From the NCBI GenBank assembly GCA_024036415.1, contig JAMWET010000950.1, positions 167,001 to 231,000 of the forward strand: a DNA stretch of 64,000 nt. Direction: 5' to 3'. The translations under genes were made by a program, and so were the position numbers. Positions 32,030-42,999 of the stretch are shown here, piece by piece. The stretch comes from Prochilodus magdalenae (Eukaryota; Chordata; Actinopteri; Characiformes; Prochilodontidae). Numbering within the stretch: position 1 is the first letter of the stretch; the number at the start of each line of letters is the position of its first letter. The notes below the pieces were generated by a model. That model saw only the letters and a program-made list of their open reading frames with translations, was not told the DNA's origin and made no database searches.

Positions 32030-32211
32030 TCCTGAATCAGTGCAACAAACATGGCGGAGCTCCCGCGGCTCTCCAGCCGTTTTGAGGTTGTATACAGTAT
32101 TCGAGCATCTATGACAGACTCACAGCTGTGTTACCAAAAACCTCCGTGCTGTTATTGGAATAATCTTTGACTCTTAATGCTACACATACGGACCACTGAG
32201 TGAGCTGGTGA
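32030..32211 (+). other. Candidate first exon of a plus-strand transcript
   Basis: An ATGGCGGAG start at 32051 in a locally GC-rich patch opens a 39-codon frame (M-A-E-L-P-R-L-S-S-R-F-E and onward). A good donor (GTGAA then GTAAGT) follows at about 32211. No later exon was recognised on this strand. It may be a divergent non-coding transcript paired with the ppfibp1 promoter, or chance. Confidence 0.2.
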
Positions 32212-33020
32212 AGTAAGTGTAGTAAATTCCTGCTTCTGTTTAACAAATATGACGATTTATTTTCTTAACTAGAACCAGACTGGTCAGCTAGCTAACAGGC
32301 TAAAATGGCAAACATGAAAGGCCATAATTAGAAGCTTGAATTAAAGTACTCCGAATATGGTTCGCTGTGAAAAGTCCAGTGTAAAAGTCTATAGATTCAC
32401 ACAGGAATGGCCCATGTGCTTCAGATCTTTAGCCAGAAGGAGCGTCAAACCCAGGCTGCATCTCAAACGGCTCCATTCTCCTTAAGCAGTGTAAGTCTGG
32501 CAAATCCAGATTCTACAGCAACACAGTGCACTGTTTGTCGAGTGTGGATGTGACTGGATCCCGACTATTTTTAGCTGTACTATGCACTGCTGGGCTGCAG
32601 GAGCCCGTCTTGAAATTCCTACGTAGTGCACTATGAGGGGGACAAGCAGAGGTTTGAGATGCAGCCCCAGTGTGGGAAGAGGGGTGGTGCTGTGTTGGTG
32701 CTATACAAGACTCTCAGGGGGTAATTTGGTAACCATAAAGTGTTTATAAACAATAGTGCTGTTGCCATACGTTCATTATCATACAACAAAAAGTAATTTG
32801 AAAAAAGTAATAGAATGACTGCAGTACTACAGGTCAGCCTAATACGATACGTGACTTTTAAAATGTCATTGTCAGAGATGGCTGAGTTACTATAGTAATT
32901 CAGTTTCTCCCATATCTGTTAGAGCTGGCCCAGTCTTCTGTAAGTTCTGTGTACATGTCAGAGAAACAAATGGGGTCCCATGAACTACTGATTAGTATGG
33001 CTGAACAGCAGCCTGAATAT

Positions 33021-33021
<1 letters not shown>

Positions 33022-33105
<84 letters not shown>
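33022..33105. repeat. (TA)n microsatellite, about 42 units
   Basis: It sits immediately left of the Tc1 element. A shorter TA array (34703-34722) continues on the right side, so the transposon probably inserted into a pre-existing TA repeat. Confidence 0.95.
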
Positions 33106-33113
<8 letters not shown>

Positions 33114-33121
33114 TACATATA

Positions 33122-34700
33122 CAGTGGGGTGCGAAAGTTTGGGCAGCGTTGTAAATTTTCCTGATTTACCTTTATAAAGCATTGATGGTTTGGATAAAAA
33201 AATTCTGTGTGATATACAGTGATATTTGAGAAGTGAAATGAAGTTTATATGATTTACAGAAAGTGTGCAATAATTGGTTAAACAAAAGTAGGGAGGTGCA
33301 TAAATTTGGGCACTGTTGTCATTTTATTGATTTCAAAACCTTTAGAACTAATTATTGGAACTCAAATTTGGTTTGGTAAGTTCAGTGACCCTTGACCTCC
33401 ATACACAGGTGACTCCAATTATGAGAAAGGGTATTTAAGGGGGGGGCAATTGTAAGTTTTTCTCCTCTTTGCATCTTCTCTGAGGAGTCGCAGCATGGGA
33501 GTCTCAAACAACTTTCAAATGACCTGAAAACAAAGATTGTTCACAGTCATGGTTTAGGGAAGGATACAGAAAGCTATCTCAGAGATTTCAGCTTTCAGTC
33601 TCCACTGTGAGGAACATTGTGAGAAAATGGAAGACCACAGGCACAGTTCAAGTCAAGGCTCGAAGTGGCAGACCAAGAAAAATCTCGAATAAACAGAAGC
33701 GAAGGATGTTGAGAAAAGTCAGAGTCAACCCACAGACCAGCACCAAAGACCTACAACATGATGTTGCTGCTGATGGAGTCACTGTGCATCGTTCAACTAT
33801 TCGGCGCACTTTACACAAGGAGATGCTGTATGGGAGAGTGATGCAGAGGAAGCCTTTTCTCCGCCCACATCACAAACAGAGCCGCTTGAGGTATGCTAAA
33901 GCACATTTGGACAAGCCAGCTTCATTTTGGAATAAGGTGCTGTGTTATTTGGGCATAACGAGGGTCGTTATGCATGGAAGAAAAAGAACACAGCATTCCA
34001 AGAAAACTAAAATTTGGTGGTGGTTCCATCATGCTGTGGGGCTGTGTGGACAGTACAGGGACTGGGAATCTTGTTAAAGTTGAGGGACGCATGGATTCCA
34101 ATCAATATCAGCAGATTCTGGAGACCAATGTCCAGGAATCAGTGACAAAGCTGAAGCTGCGTCAGGGCTGGATCTTCCAACAAGACAACGACCCTAAACA
34201 CTGCTCAAAATCTACTAATGCATTCATGCAGAGGAACAAGTACAACGTTCTGGAATGGCCATCTCAATCCCCGGACCTGAATATTATTGAAAATCTGTGG
34301 TGTCACTTAAAGAGAGCTGTCCATGCTCGGAAACCATCAAACCTGAATGAACTAGAGCTGTTTTGTAAAGAAGAATGGTCTAAAATACCTTCAGCCACAA
34401 TCCAGACTCTCATTAGAAGCTATAGGAAGCGTTTAGAGGCTGTTATTTCTGCAAAAGGAGGATCTACTAAAGGTTTTTTTTTTTTTTTTGGTGCCCAAAT
34501 TTATGCACCTGCCTACTTTTGTTTAGACAGTTATTGCACACTTTCTGTAAATCATATAAACTTCATTTCACTTCTCAAATATCACTGTGTTTGTCCCCTA
34601 TATGATATATTTAACAGAATTTTTTAATCCAAACAGTCAATGCTTTATAAAGGTAAATCAGGAAAATTAACAACGCTGCCCAAACATTCACACCCCAATG
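33122..34700 (+). mobile_element. Tc1-like transposon with long (about 200-bp) inverted repeats
   Basis: The outer ends CAGTGGGGTG (33122) and CACCCCAATG (ending 34700) are inverted. Similarity continues inward for about 200 bp on each side: left to about 33316, right from about 34491. For example, AGTTTGGGCAGCGTTGT on the left is nearly matched on the reverse strand of the right end. The left side keeps the TA target dinucleotide, while the right side reads TG. Long repeats of this kind are the inverted-repeat/direct-repeat type of fish Tc1 elements. The enzyme gene inside is broken, so the copy cannot move on its own. Confidence 0.93.
33495..34475 (+). pseudogene. Tc1 transposase pseudogene
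   Basis: Frames here together resemble a complete Tc1 transposase. The N-terminal part shows paired helix-turn-helix DNA-binding regions around the G-R-P-R-K AT-hook-like linker (near 33670). The C-terminal part (34002-34475) has Q-Q-D-N-D-P-K-H with the second catalytic Asp, and S-P-D-L-N-I-I-E-N-L-W with the catalytic Glu. Breaks seen: a frame change soon after the ATG at 33495, a one-base loss near 33562, and a gap at about 33948. In the gap, the usual W-T-D-E-T-K segment, which carries the first catalytic Asp, is missing and the frame shifts. The DDE triad is therefore incomplete. Confidence 0.9.
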
Positions 34701-36858
34701 TGTATATATATATATATATACAAAAAATACAATATATCCAGTGATAAAACGTTGGCTGAAGTAAGGCACACCACCATTGGACCCTGGAGCAGTGGAAACA
34801 CATGAATCATGCGTCACCATCTGGCAGTCTTAAATGAGAGTTCCGTGGATGCCAAGAAAACACTGCCTGCCTGAATACATAGCCTCTTGTGAACTTGGAG
34901 GAGGAATAATGGTTAGACACCTTTGTTACAGAGAGAGGAAAGTCTAAAGTTGCAACATACATTGACATTATGGAGAATAAAAAACCGGAGCAACAGTTTG
35001 AGGACAACCCTTTTCTGTTGGCGTGAACCAAACTTTTGCTGTGAGTGAGGCATTATCACTCAACATCAGTGGTCAGCCTCACTAATGTGTGGTATGCTCT
35101 TGTGGTTAGGTGGAAGTGATTCCCTGTTACAATTCCCATGTTTCAGATTCTATTGGAATTCCTGCTCAGAAGAGTGGAGGCTGTTGTGGAGACAGATCGT
35201 ATGGCTGTTCATGGTTTGGAAAGAGATGTCCCACTAATTTTGATCATGTAGTGCATCACAGCCAGTGATTTTTTTTTATTTAAAGTTCTGAGCTGTCTGC
35301 CAAGCACTGAATCATCACGAGTTTCGTGAGTGTTTTCTTTTTGCTGGACAGGTAGAAAAAATAAAATGAAATAAATTACTGGGCAAGTATGTGTCAGCTA
35401 GGGATGCTTGACAGTTTGGGGTTTTAAGATTACTGCTTTTCCCCCCATCATGATTCAGTATATTTAATCTATTCTATTTTATCATCTTCACTGGAGGGGA
35501 CATAGTCGAGAGCAGACAGAAGTAAGTACTGCATGATTTAATGTTGATGTGTATTATCTTGCTATTGTTTTGTCTCAACTAAATACAAAAAATGTGCTTA
35601 TAGCAATGATATGCTCTTTGCTGCTATCATAACCTGCTGTGATACTGAAAGAAAGAAAAAAAACCCTGTTGGCCTGTGTGGGCCCTCTGTGGCCCAATTT
35701 GGCTATTAGTCAGTGAAAGGTTTCAGGTCACTATACAGCGTAGTGTTGGTGCCTTTCTGTTAAATTGCAATGTGTGGAAGAGCTGTGAAAGAAGAAACAG
35801 TGGTCCTGATTTAAACTGTTTATTTTTGCTCAGAAGGCATGTTTAACATTGATTTTATAGTTTCAAGTAAGAAATCATCCTAGAGCAGCTTAAAAATGGA
35901 AACAATAACACACAATAAAAGTCAGGAGGCTTTGGAAAGGGGGCATAACACCCTATAATACTGAAAAGTTTGAAGTCAGTTACTCTTACAGTTACTAGGC
36001 CATGCAGCCTATGCTAATTTATAGGGATACTACAATCACAGATTAGAGCAGCTGTAAAAGATATAACTATAATAAAATATAACTTAAATATATAACAGTA
36101 TTATCAGCAGTTTAATCAATACACCAAACTTTAAATAGGCTTAGAGGATGCAGGCAACCTTATAGTTCAGTGCACACTACTACACTCATCAAAACTAGTT
36201 GCACCCTGAAGGAAGTGTGGGACTGCAGTGCTATTGTGAAAGAAGATAAAAGATACCAGGAACAATAAATGATGATCAGTTCAGACTCAAATGGGAAATA
36301 TTTACTGAGTGTCTTTCAGTATGGCGTCAGTCTGACATGTTCCTAATGGTGCCCTGCAACAAAAGCAGGGCTTATTACTGAGGATGACCCGCTGTTATTC
36401 TGAGTCACTTCATGACAGTCTGGCAAAACACCATTGCAGTCCTTGCTGACGTTGACATGGTGTTAAGGACAGTCGTTGCAACGACCTGCATACATGTAGT
36501 CTTGAGTCATGTAGCTATCTGCCAAGGGTGCTGGTATTAACAAGATGACTCATGGAGGGCATCACTGCTGTGGGTCAGTCAGCTACAGTGTCAAGGCCCG
36601 TTTTTGCTTACATCACGTGCCCAGCCATGCATGAAACTTAAATGATTTCCATATCTCAATGTCAAACCACGAAGTTTTAGTACTGTCGTTTGATTCCTTC
36701 TGAGTGCAGCTACATGAACAATTAGGATATGAAAGATTTTTTTTGCTTACAGTACACATAATTCAGTTGTATTATAGACTTTGATTAGCTCATATGCACA
36801 GAGGACCCCTACACTGCACTAGTACGTATGACATCCTTATCCTCTAGGATCCTCTAGA
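34701..36858. other. Intergenic region downstream of the GCAP gene
   Basis: No exon was recognised. It probably includes the GCAP-gene 3'UTR: minus-strand AATAAA or ATTAAA candidates lie at 35819 and 36110. It also includes one copy of a dispersed repeat (36189-36530). Confidence 0.5.
36189..36530. repeat. Dispersed repeat copy, downstream side of the GCAP gene
   Basis: It aligns in the same orientation with 41226-41540. Shared blocks include GAAGGAAGTGT.GACTGCA, AACAATAAATGATG, TCTCAGTATGGC or its variant, and GTTCCTAATGGTG. The two copies are clearly diverged. Confidence 0.7.
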
Positions 36859-39800
36859 TCATTGCATGGCCCTTAAGGGCCTTTCCATCTTTACCGTGTT
36901 GGGGTCACATTCCAGCATCTCTCTTATCCATTCATCATTCAGAGCTCCCTCAATGAACTCCTCCAGACTGATGATGGCTGTGGAGATGAGGGGGAAAGGG
37001 CAGTAGATTTCATCTGTTGTGCAGCCGAATGTCAGTGTAAGATCAATACACTGAGTTAAATTGCATTAAGGGCAGTGATTCTAGATTACAGAGATAATCC
37101 ATGAGAAAGTAGCCCTGCACTGTACATCACCTTACCGTTGTTGTCTTTGTCCAGTCGTACGAATATCCTGTTGGTGCATTCCTCAGCAGTCAGCGGATTA
37201 GGTTTGGTCAGGGAGGCTGCAACGCTCATCTTGTACACAGCCTGCCAACAATCAGGACATGGTGGTAAAGTGAATCTCTGTTGCCCTCTAACGGAGCATG
37301 GCGGTAGTGACGTGCTATATGTCCAAAAGTTTGTAGACACAAGTTCCTTCTACGATTCTTCTAAGATCAAGGGTATTAATAAGGATTTTGTTTCACATTG
37401 GTTTAGCAACTGCCTGTACTCCTGTGATGAGGCTTTTTTACACTGATGTTGGAACATTGCTGTGATTATTTAATTGCATTCAGTGAGGCGGTTTTATTCC
37501 CTTTATGTAGTCGCCACTTGTCATTGGGCACAGTGATTTTAGGGTCACGTGTGGCTACGGCTGAGCATTCCATCTCCCATCATCCCATCATAATCTCTTA
37601 TCTTGATTATACAACATGAGTGTGCAGGTGAACGCTTGTGTCTGCAATTAATAAGCTGCTGTATTTCCTAATTAGATATTTATTTATACTTATTTTATAC
37701 TTATACTTATGCTTTTTGTCCAAAAGTATAATTAATATAAGTGATGTTTGATACAATCATCTTATACATGTTAAACACACATACTGAGCAAGGGGCCCAC
37801 CTGCATGATCTCAAGCATTTCTGATCGTGTTATGGCTCCATCCTTGTCTTTGTCAAAGAGCCTGAATGACCAGCGAAGCTTGTCCACTGATGAGCCCTCT
37901 ATCAGCATGCTGATGGCGGTCACATACTCTCGGAAGTCAACAACTCCATCCTGTAAAATAATCAGATTTTATTGTGTACAATGGAATATGGTTCTGCTAA
38001 AAACACAAAGACCATACCACACCTTCTAAAAACACAAAGATAGATCTCTTAAGATAGATGATCTGCTACACATTTGGCTGACCAGATAATTGTATGAATA
38101 AGTAGGTGTGGAGGTGTTGCTGAAGTGCTCAGTAGGTGTGAATACCAGCCGGGTTGGAGTCTTAAATACACTCTTAGAGGAAGAGGTACTGAACCTTTTG
38201 GGTACAGACCTTGTAACTGAAGTGGTACCCTTCACATGCATCTTTAGTACCCCTAGTGAAGTTAAAATGATGTATTTTAAATCTGGGGTGGCATCGCGAC
38301 GCGGGTTCGAGCCCCGCTCGTGTCTTTGGGGGCAGTCGTGGGCTGGAGATTAAGGGAACCAGCCTTTTGACTGGAGGGTTGCCGGTTCGATTCCCTGAGC
38401 CTACAGTAACGACTGAGGTGCCCTTGAGCAAGGCACCTAACCCCCAACTGCTCCCCGGGTGCTGTGGATAGGGCTGCCCACCGCTCCGGGTAAGTGTGCT
38501 CACTGTTTACTAGTGAGTGTGTTTGTTGTGTTTCACTTCACGGATGGGTTAAATGCGGAGACTAAATTTCCCCACTGTGGGATCAACAAGGGATTAAAAT
38601 CTTAATCTTAAAAATCTAGCAAACTGCGATGACCAAACTCCAGGACAGCAGACCACCACACTGTGCAGCATATTTTTCATTTCTCATGGGAGTCCACTCC
38701 AGGGACATGTGTATCCTGTCTTAACTGTGAGCATTTTATTTGTGTATTCAATTTCTGTTTCAAAGTTAGAAAGTATATACATATGTGCATCTTTCCCCTG
38801 GAAAAGTAGATGCAATGCGCCTTGAAAACTCGAAGCAAAGACCTTAAAGATGGGGGACAGAATGCGCCTGTGAAGTGCCCTTTTCCCAAAACTCGAGAGG
38901 CTACCATTTCAACCACTACGTGATTCCTTTTTCAGTGTCAGGAAAGAATATCTGTATTTAGTTCAATTTACTGCCTTTCACTGCCTCCATTTTTTTCGGA
39001 AGTCTTGCTTTTAATTTTTCAAAGAAATCTGTGGTGATATCTGTCCACACCTCTGAAGTTCAGTCTTAGTAGTTGGTTACATTTTCTGCTTTTTACACTT
39101 CAGGTATTTCTGAATCCAGTGATTTTGAGGTCTGGGGTGGTGGATCTATTGTTCTGAGGTCAGCAGCTTCTTTGATTTCCATATTTTCATTCTTTTCTCT
39201 TTCTTGGTCTCAGTAACGGTTTCTTGATGGCTGCATCCTTTCAGACCCCTAGCATGGAAGTGTCCTCTCATGGTGGAAGGATGGACAAGAACACCTGTAG
39301 ATGTTTCAGATGTGAAGCGAGACTGAAGCCTGATTTTCTCTCAAAGATAAAAGCCTTTAACACTGATGGTGACAGTTTTGGTGGTCTACCCGGTCGTGCG
39401 TGGTAAGGGTCTCTGTAAAATCCTGTTTTCTCCTGGTTTCCTCTGTTGTATGGAAGTGAATTCATTCTACATTTCTTTAGAAATATCTCCTAACTGTTTA
39501 GACTGGAAATGACATAAACGGCGTATGGGCTCTGTGTGTACAGTGCTTTACAGAACAGTACTGTGTATATGGAAAGCTAAACACAATAAATACAGATGGA
39601 TACTGCCATGCCTCATTGTTGTCCAGTGTGCGGAATATCTGCTCTGCGTATTCGGCAGACTCCGTTCCGACAGTTCCATTGCAGAAGTGCCGTCTGAACT
39701 CATGCAGAGTGATCAGGCCACTGGGACACTCATTTAAGAACTTCCTAAAAAGAAGTCAGCACAAACAAAAATGCCTCCACTGTTTAAAGGCTCAGTTTAT

Positions 39801-40839
39801 TAACCCTTTAACGTCCCCACCAAGAAAATATTAAAGAGAGATAGAAAGACTTTTTGGCTAACACACCTCTGCTGATTGGTGGAGATGGCACGATCAGGTT
39901 GAGTTAAGTTTGACACACCTTCTGTATTAAAATATAGTGACTCAAAATGTGCTCTCCTAAAAAGCTGAGCAGAATGTTAAAGGGTTAATTCTGAATATGA
40001 CCTCTGAGATTAAGCCACTTAGCAATATGAGCAATAAAGGAACACAATTATTTGCCAACAATACAATTTTGCAACAAATGTAATGTGGCTGTATTTAATC
40101 TGATTAATCCAGTCAGATTAATTGTATAGAGGCATTGCAATTTTTTTTTTTGTTTGCTAATTTTTTAAGTGTCAATAAGCTACACGTCCCCTATGGAGAC
40201 CCTATTCTGGACCCTGTAATGCACAATTACTGCTTATTTACTGAGCTGACCATTAAACGTGTCTGATGCAAATGCTTACATGAACATTTAATATATCTTT
40301 TTTAATTGTGCACAAAATTGATCAGAATGCCATATATACGTTTGTTCCCTCTAGAGGATGTGTACTTACTTCTACTTAGAAAATCAATATATACAAAATA
40401 CAATTGTAAGATAAAAACAATAATAAAAACAATAGTTTAGAGAATAATTCAATAATACAGCACATTATCTCTCAAACAGTCTTTAGACCAATCTTTTTTC
40501 TGTGTTTTTGTTTTCATGTATGGCTGAGGGTATCTAGGACAGGATTAGACTCCTGACTGATTCTCATGTTCAGAATGCAAAGAGTGACCCATTCTATCAA
40601 ACACTATCATATAGGATTTCTAATAACTAGTTAAAAAAAACCAGAAAAAAACAATGCCCATATGCCAGGACCGCCATCAGTATGTAAATTAGTAAACCGT
40701 AAAACAGCAGCATGTTTATAAAAAAAACATAAAATATTAAACATCCATGAATCAAATGCAGATCTTACCTGAACCACTCGTAAAGTTCAGTGACATAGGT
40801 GCCTCCGCTTCTGCTGGGTAAGGTGGCAGTCTGTCCCAT
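36859..40839 (-). CDS. Guanylate cyclase-activating protein (GCAP/GCIP-type), 5 exons, 192 residues
   Basis: Exons, in order of transcription: 40769-40839, 39612-39744, 37801-37950, 37136-37241, 36859-36977. The protein starts M-G-Q, a myristoylation signal. It has the GCAP C-P-S-G motif in the degenerate first EF-hand (residues 30-33) and three EF loops: D-N-N-E-D-G-V-V-D-F-R-E (65-76), D-K-D-K-D-G-A-I-T-R-S-E (101-112) and D-K-D-N-N-A-I-I-S-L-E-E (149-160). GCAPs bind photoreceptor membrane guanylate cyclases and restore cGMP after light by sensing a fall in calcium. The M-G-Q-T-A-T-L-P start recalls the inhibitory relative GCIP of frog and fish, so activation versus inhibition is undecided. 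The intron after residue 68 needs a GC donor. The exact guca1 paralogue cannot be assigned here. Confidence 0.92.
38329..38614 (+). repeat. tRNA-derived SINE
   Basis: The head contains an internal polymerase III B box (GGTTCGATTCC, 38384-38394). The body follows with GCCCTTGAGCAAGGCACC, a TTCACTTCACGGATGGGTTA stretch and a CTTAATCTTA tail (38601-38610), the usual plan of this fish SINE class. Another B-box-like GGTTCGAGCCC lies just upstream (38304-38314). It lies in the GCAP gene intron between 37950 and 39612. Confidence 0.85.
38960..39500. repeat. Diverged interspersed repeat, copy C (most complete)
   Basis: It contains both the TTCAGTCTTAGTAGTTGG block shared with copies B and D and the GATGGTGACAGTTTTGGTGG block with TTTAGAAATATCTCC end shared with copies A and E. 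It lies in the GCAP gene intron. Confidence 0.65.
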
Positions 40840-40854
40840 CCTCAACTGTTCCCC

Positions 40855-40892
40855 TGTATGAAGTAGCTCAGTGATATATACTGTATAAATAC
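40855..40892 (-). promoter_or_regulatory. GCAP gene core promoter (TATA-like box)
   Basis: On the minus strand GGGGTATTTATACAG (about 40881-40895) gives a TATA-like box about 45-50 bases before the ATG at 40839, so a start near 40855-40860 and a very short 5'UTR are expected. A tissue-restricted TATA promoter suits a photoreceptor gene. Confidence 0.5.
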
Positions 40893-41225
40893 CCCAGCCC
40901 AGCTTACCTCATCCCCCAAGCCTAATCACTCTTGTGTCATCCTACGTCTGCGAAATTAGGCAAAAGTAATCTCCCAGCAGGGGGCAACAGGCAGGTTAGA
41001 GTGATGCAAATGTAATTAGTTCAACAACAACTCCAGTCAAAGGCGCGTGGGCTGTGAAGTGTTTTATGATACTCTGTTCTACCTCTACTCCAGCTATTAA
41101 CACTGTTTAAATTTTCGCTAAATGTTCACTACAACTCTCTGACCCAATTAAGAAAAGGCACCTGCAGCTGTAGACAGGTTTTGAAAGCTGTCAGCATTCA
41201 GCACAGATTGGATGTTTGAATCTAC

Positions 41226-41540
41226 ATTCAAGAAATAGTTGCTCCCAGAAGGAAGTGTCAGACTGCAATGCTACAGGGCAGGAAGATAAGGGTAACCAAG
41301 AACAATAAATGATGGTAAATTTAGACTGATCTGGACAATATATACTGAGCTACACATACAGAAGTATGTCTCTCAGTATGGCATCAGGCCCCTTGGTTTG
41401 GTAATGCAACATGCCAGACATCTCAGCATGGAGTTGTAGAGGTTCCTAATGGTGTCCTGTGATAATCCATCCAAAGCATCTTGAATATTCTCACACAGTT
41501 CCTGCAGTTCCTGTGTGCATGCAGTCCTGTATGCAGAATG
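41226..41540. repeat. Dispersed repeat copy, upstream side of the GCAP gene
   Basis: Direct-orientation relative of 36189-36530, sharing the blocks listed there. The family was not identified. Confidence 0.7.
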
Positions 41541-42990
41541 TCTGCTATTGTGACTTTTGGGTCACTCTGCGCCGTATGATTTGTTGGTTCTCCAAGTCCC
41601 TTTTCTCATGTTTGGGTCTCCTGGATGCTTCATGTTGTGTGAATTCTTCTATCCACTGCTGTCAACAGTGTGCCATGGTTGTATCTGCACGACCAGTATG
41701 ACGTACAAAATGTCAATAAAACCATCTCGGTTAGGCAGTGGGCCAAAACAAAACCCAGTTTTCCTTACTTTGACTGTTAGCCACAGAACTTTGATAGGAG
41801 ATATAGTTGGAAGGGAGAAACATTCAAAAGTCACAATGAATGCAACTGTTATTACAGGGACCTTGACAAGTAAGGAAACTCTCAAAAGAAAAACAGTTTG
41901 GCAGACGGTGATTCAGTGTTACACGCTACGTGGGACGAGGGAACACAAACAGGCCATGTCACCAGCATGATGATTCGAATGCCACGGTTCTAGTTTTTTA
42001 AATAGGATGGTGTGAGACAACAAACTGGAAGAGGATTTTACCAGAAAACAATACTGTGCTTTATTTTAGCATAACTTTATTAATTTCCATGTTTAAACAG
42101 TGTTTTTTCTGAACAGGTATGTGTAAAGCATGGTGTTATCCCAAGCACCAAGTGTAGAGATGAACGAAGCACACCCCACTGGAAATATTTTAAATCAATG
42201 CCACTCAAACAGGCCTCTGACAGAACATTAAGAGCATGGGAGGACTGTTTGGTGGCATTGGATGAAGTCTTGTGCTTTGTTCACCAGAAATGAAGAGGAC
42301 TAACACGTTTTGCTTGGGACGACATCATCGTTCACTTCAACTCTGAAGAGAAATAAACCTTAAATAAATACAGTGCCATTAACATCAAACACATCATCGT
42401 TTTCCTGGTGGAATTCCCATGTGAAAACTGGAGGTGAATTCTAGATGGTGGAATTTAAAATGCCCACCATGTTGGTGACATGCCCTATCAGGTTTCCCCC
42501 GATCCCTCACAGCATATGTCTAAAAATTGAATCACCGCACACCAAAATGTTTTTGTTTGTGTGCTTCCTTATTTCTGACACAGACTGGAATGTACTATTA
42601 AGTCCAGCTGCCTTTAATTTAAGCAGATAATCGCCTCTTTTGTTTCCCCAATAATCGCAGCCTTCCTACACAATGTTTTGACACTCGGTGATTGAAAGGG
42701 GGCGCATTTCAGTGGGAAATTGACACCGATGCGTATCGTGTTTTAAAGTTACAGCTATGGTAGCGTTTTTTGAACACAATACACGGTAGCCAAGTCACTT
42801 ACACACATCAGTCTTAAAGACACAAACATGTCCTGTTTAATTATAAGAGAAAAAGAAGGATAGGAAAATGCTCAAGTAGAAATTAAATGTGTGCTGTAGT
42901 GCAGTAGTTTTCAGATCTATGTTCCGCTTCTGGGTGTGACCAGGTAAAAACTGTGCATGTGGAGGTACACATGCCTGCATGTAGGTGAAA
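41541..42990. other. Intergenic region between the bmal2 3' end and the GCAP gene promoter
   Basis: No exon was recognised. A 70-codon open frame after an acceptor-like TTTTTTCTGAACAG near 42115 has no family resemblance. No SMCO2-like sequence was seen, although SMCO2 is at this place in mammals. Confidence 0.5.
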
Positions 42991-42999
42991 CACAATCAG

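Noticed and set aside
32900..33182. Open frames with Ile-Tyr repeats
   Set aside because: They translate the TA microsatellite beside the Tc1 element.
41140..41150. Fifth perfect RORE, upstream of the GCAP gene (minus strand)
   Set aside because: It is single and within the number expected by chance in the whole window, so it is not listed as a regulatory site.
42090..42295. About 70-codon plus-strand frame after an acceptor-like sequence
   Set aside because: No recognised homology and no partner exon. This length is common by chance.
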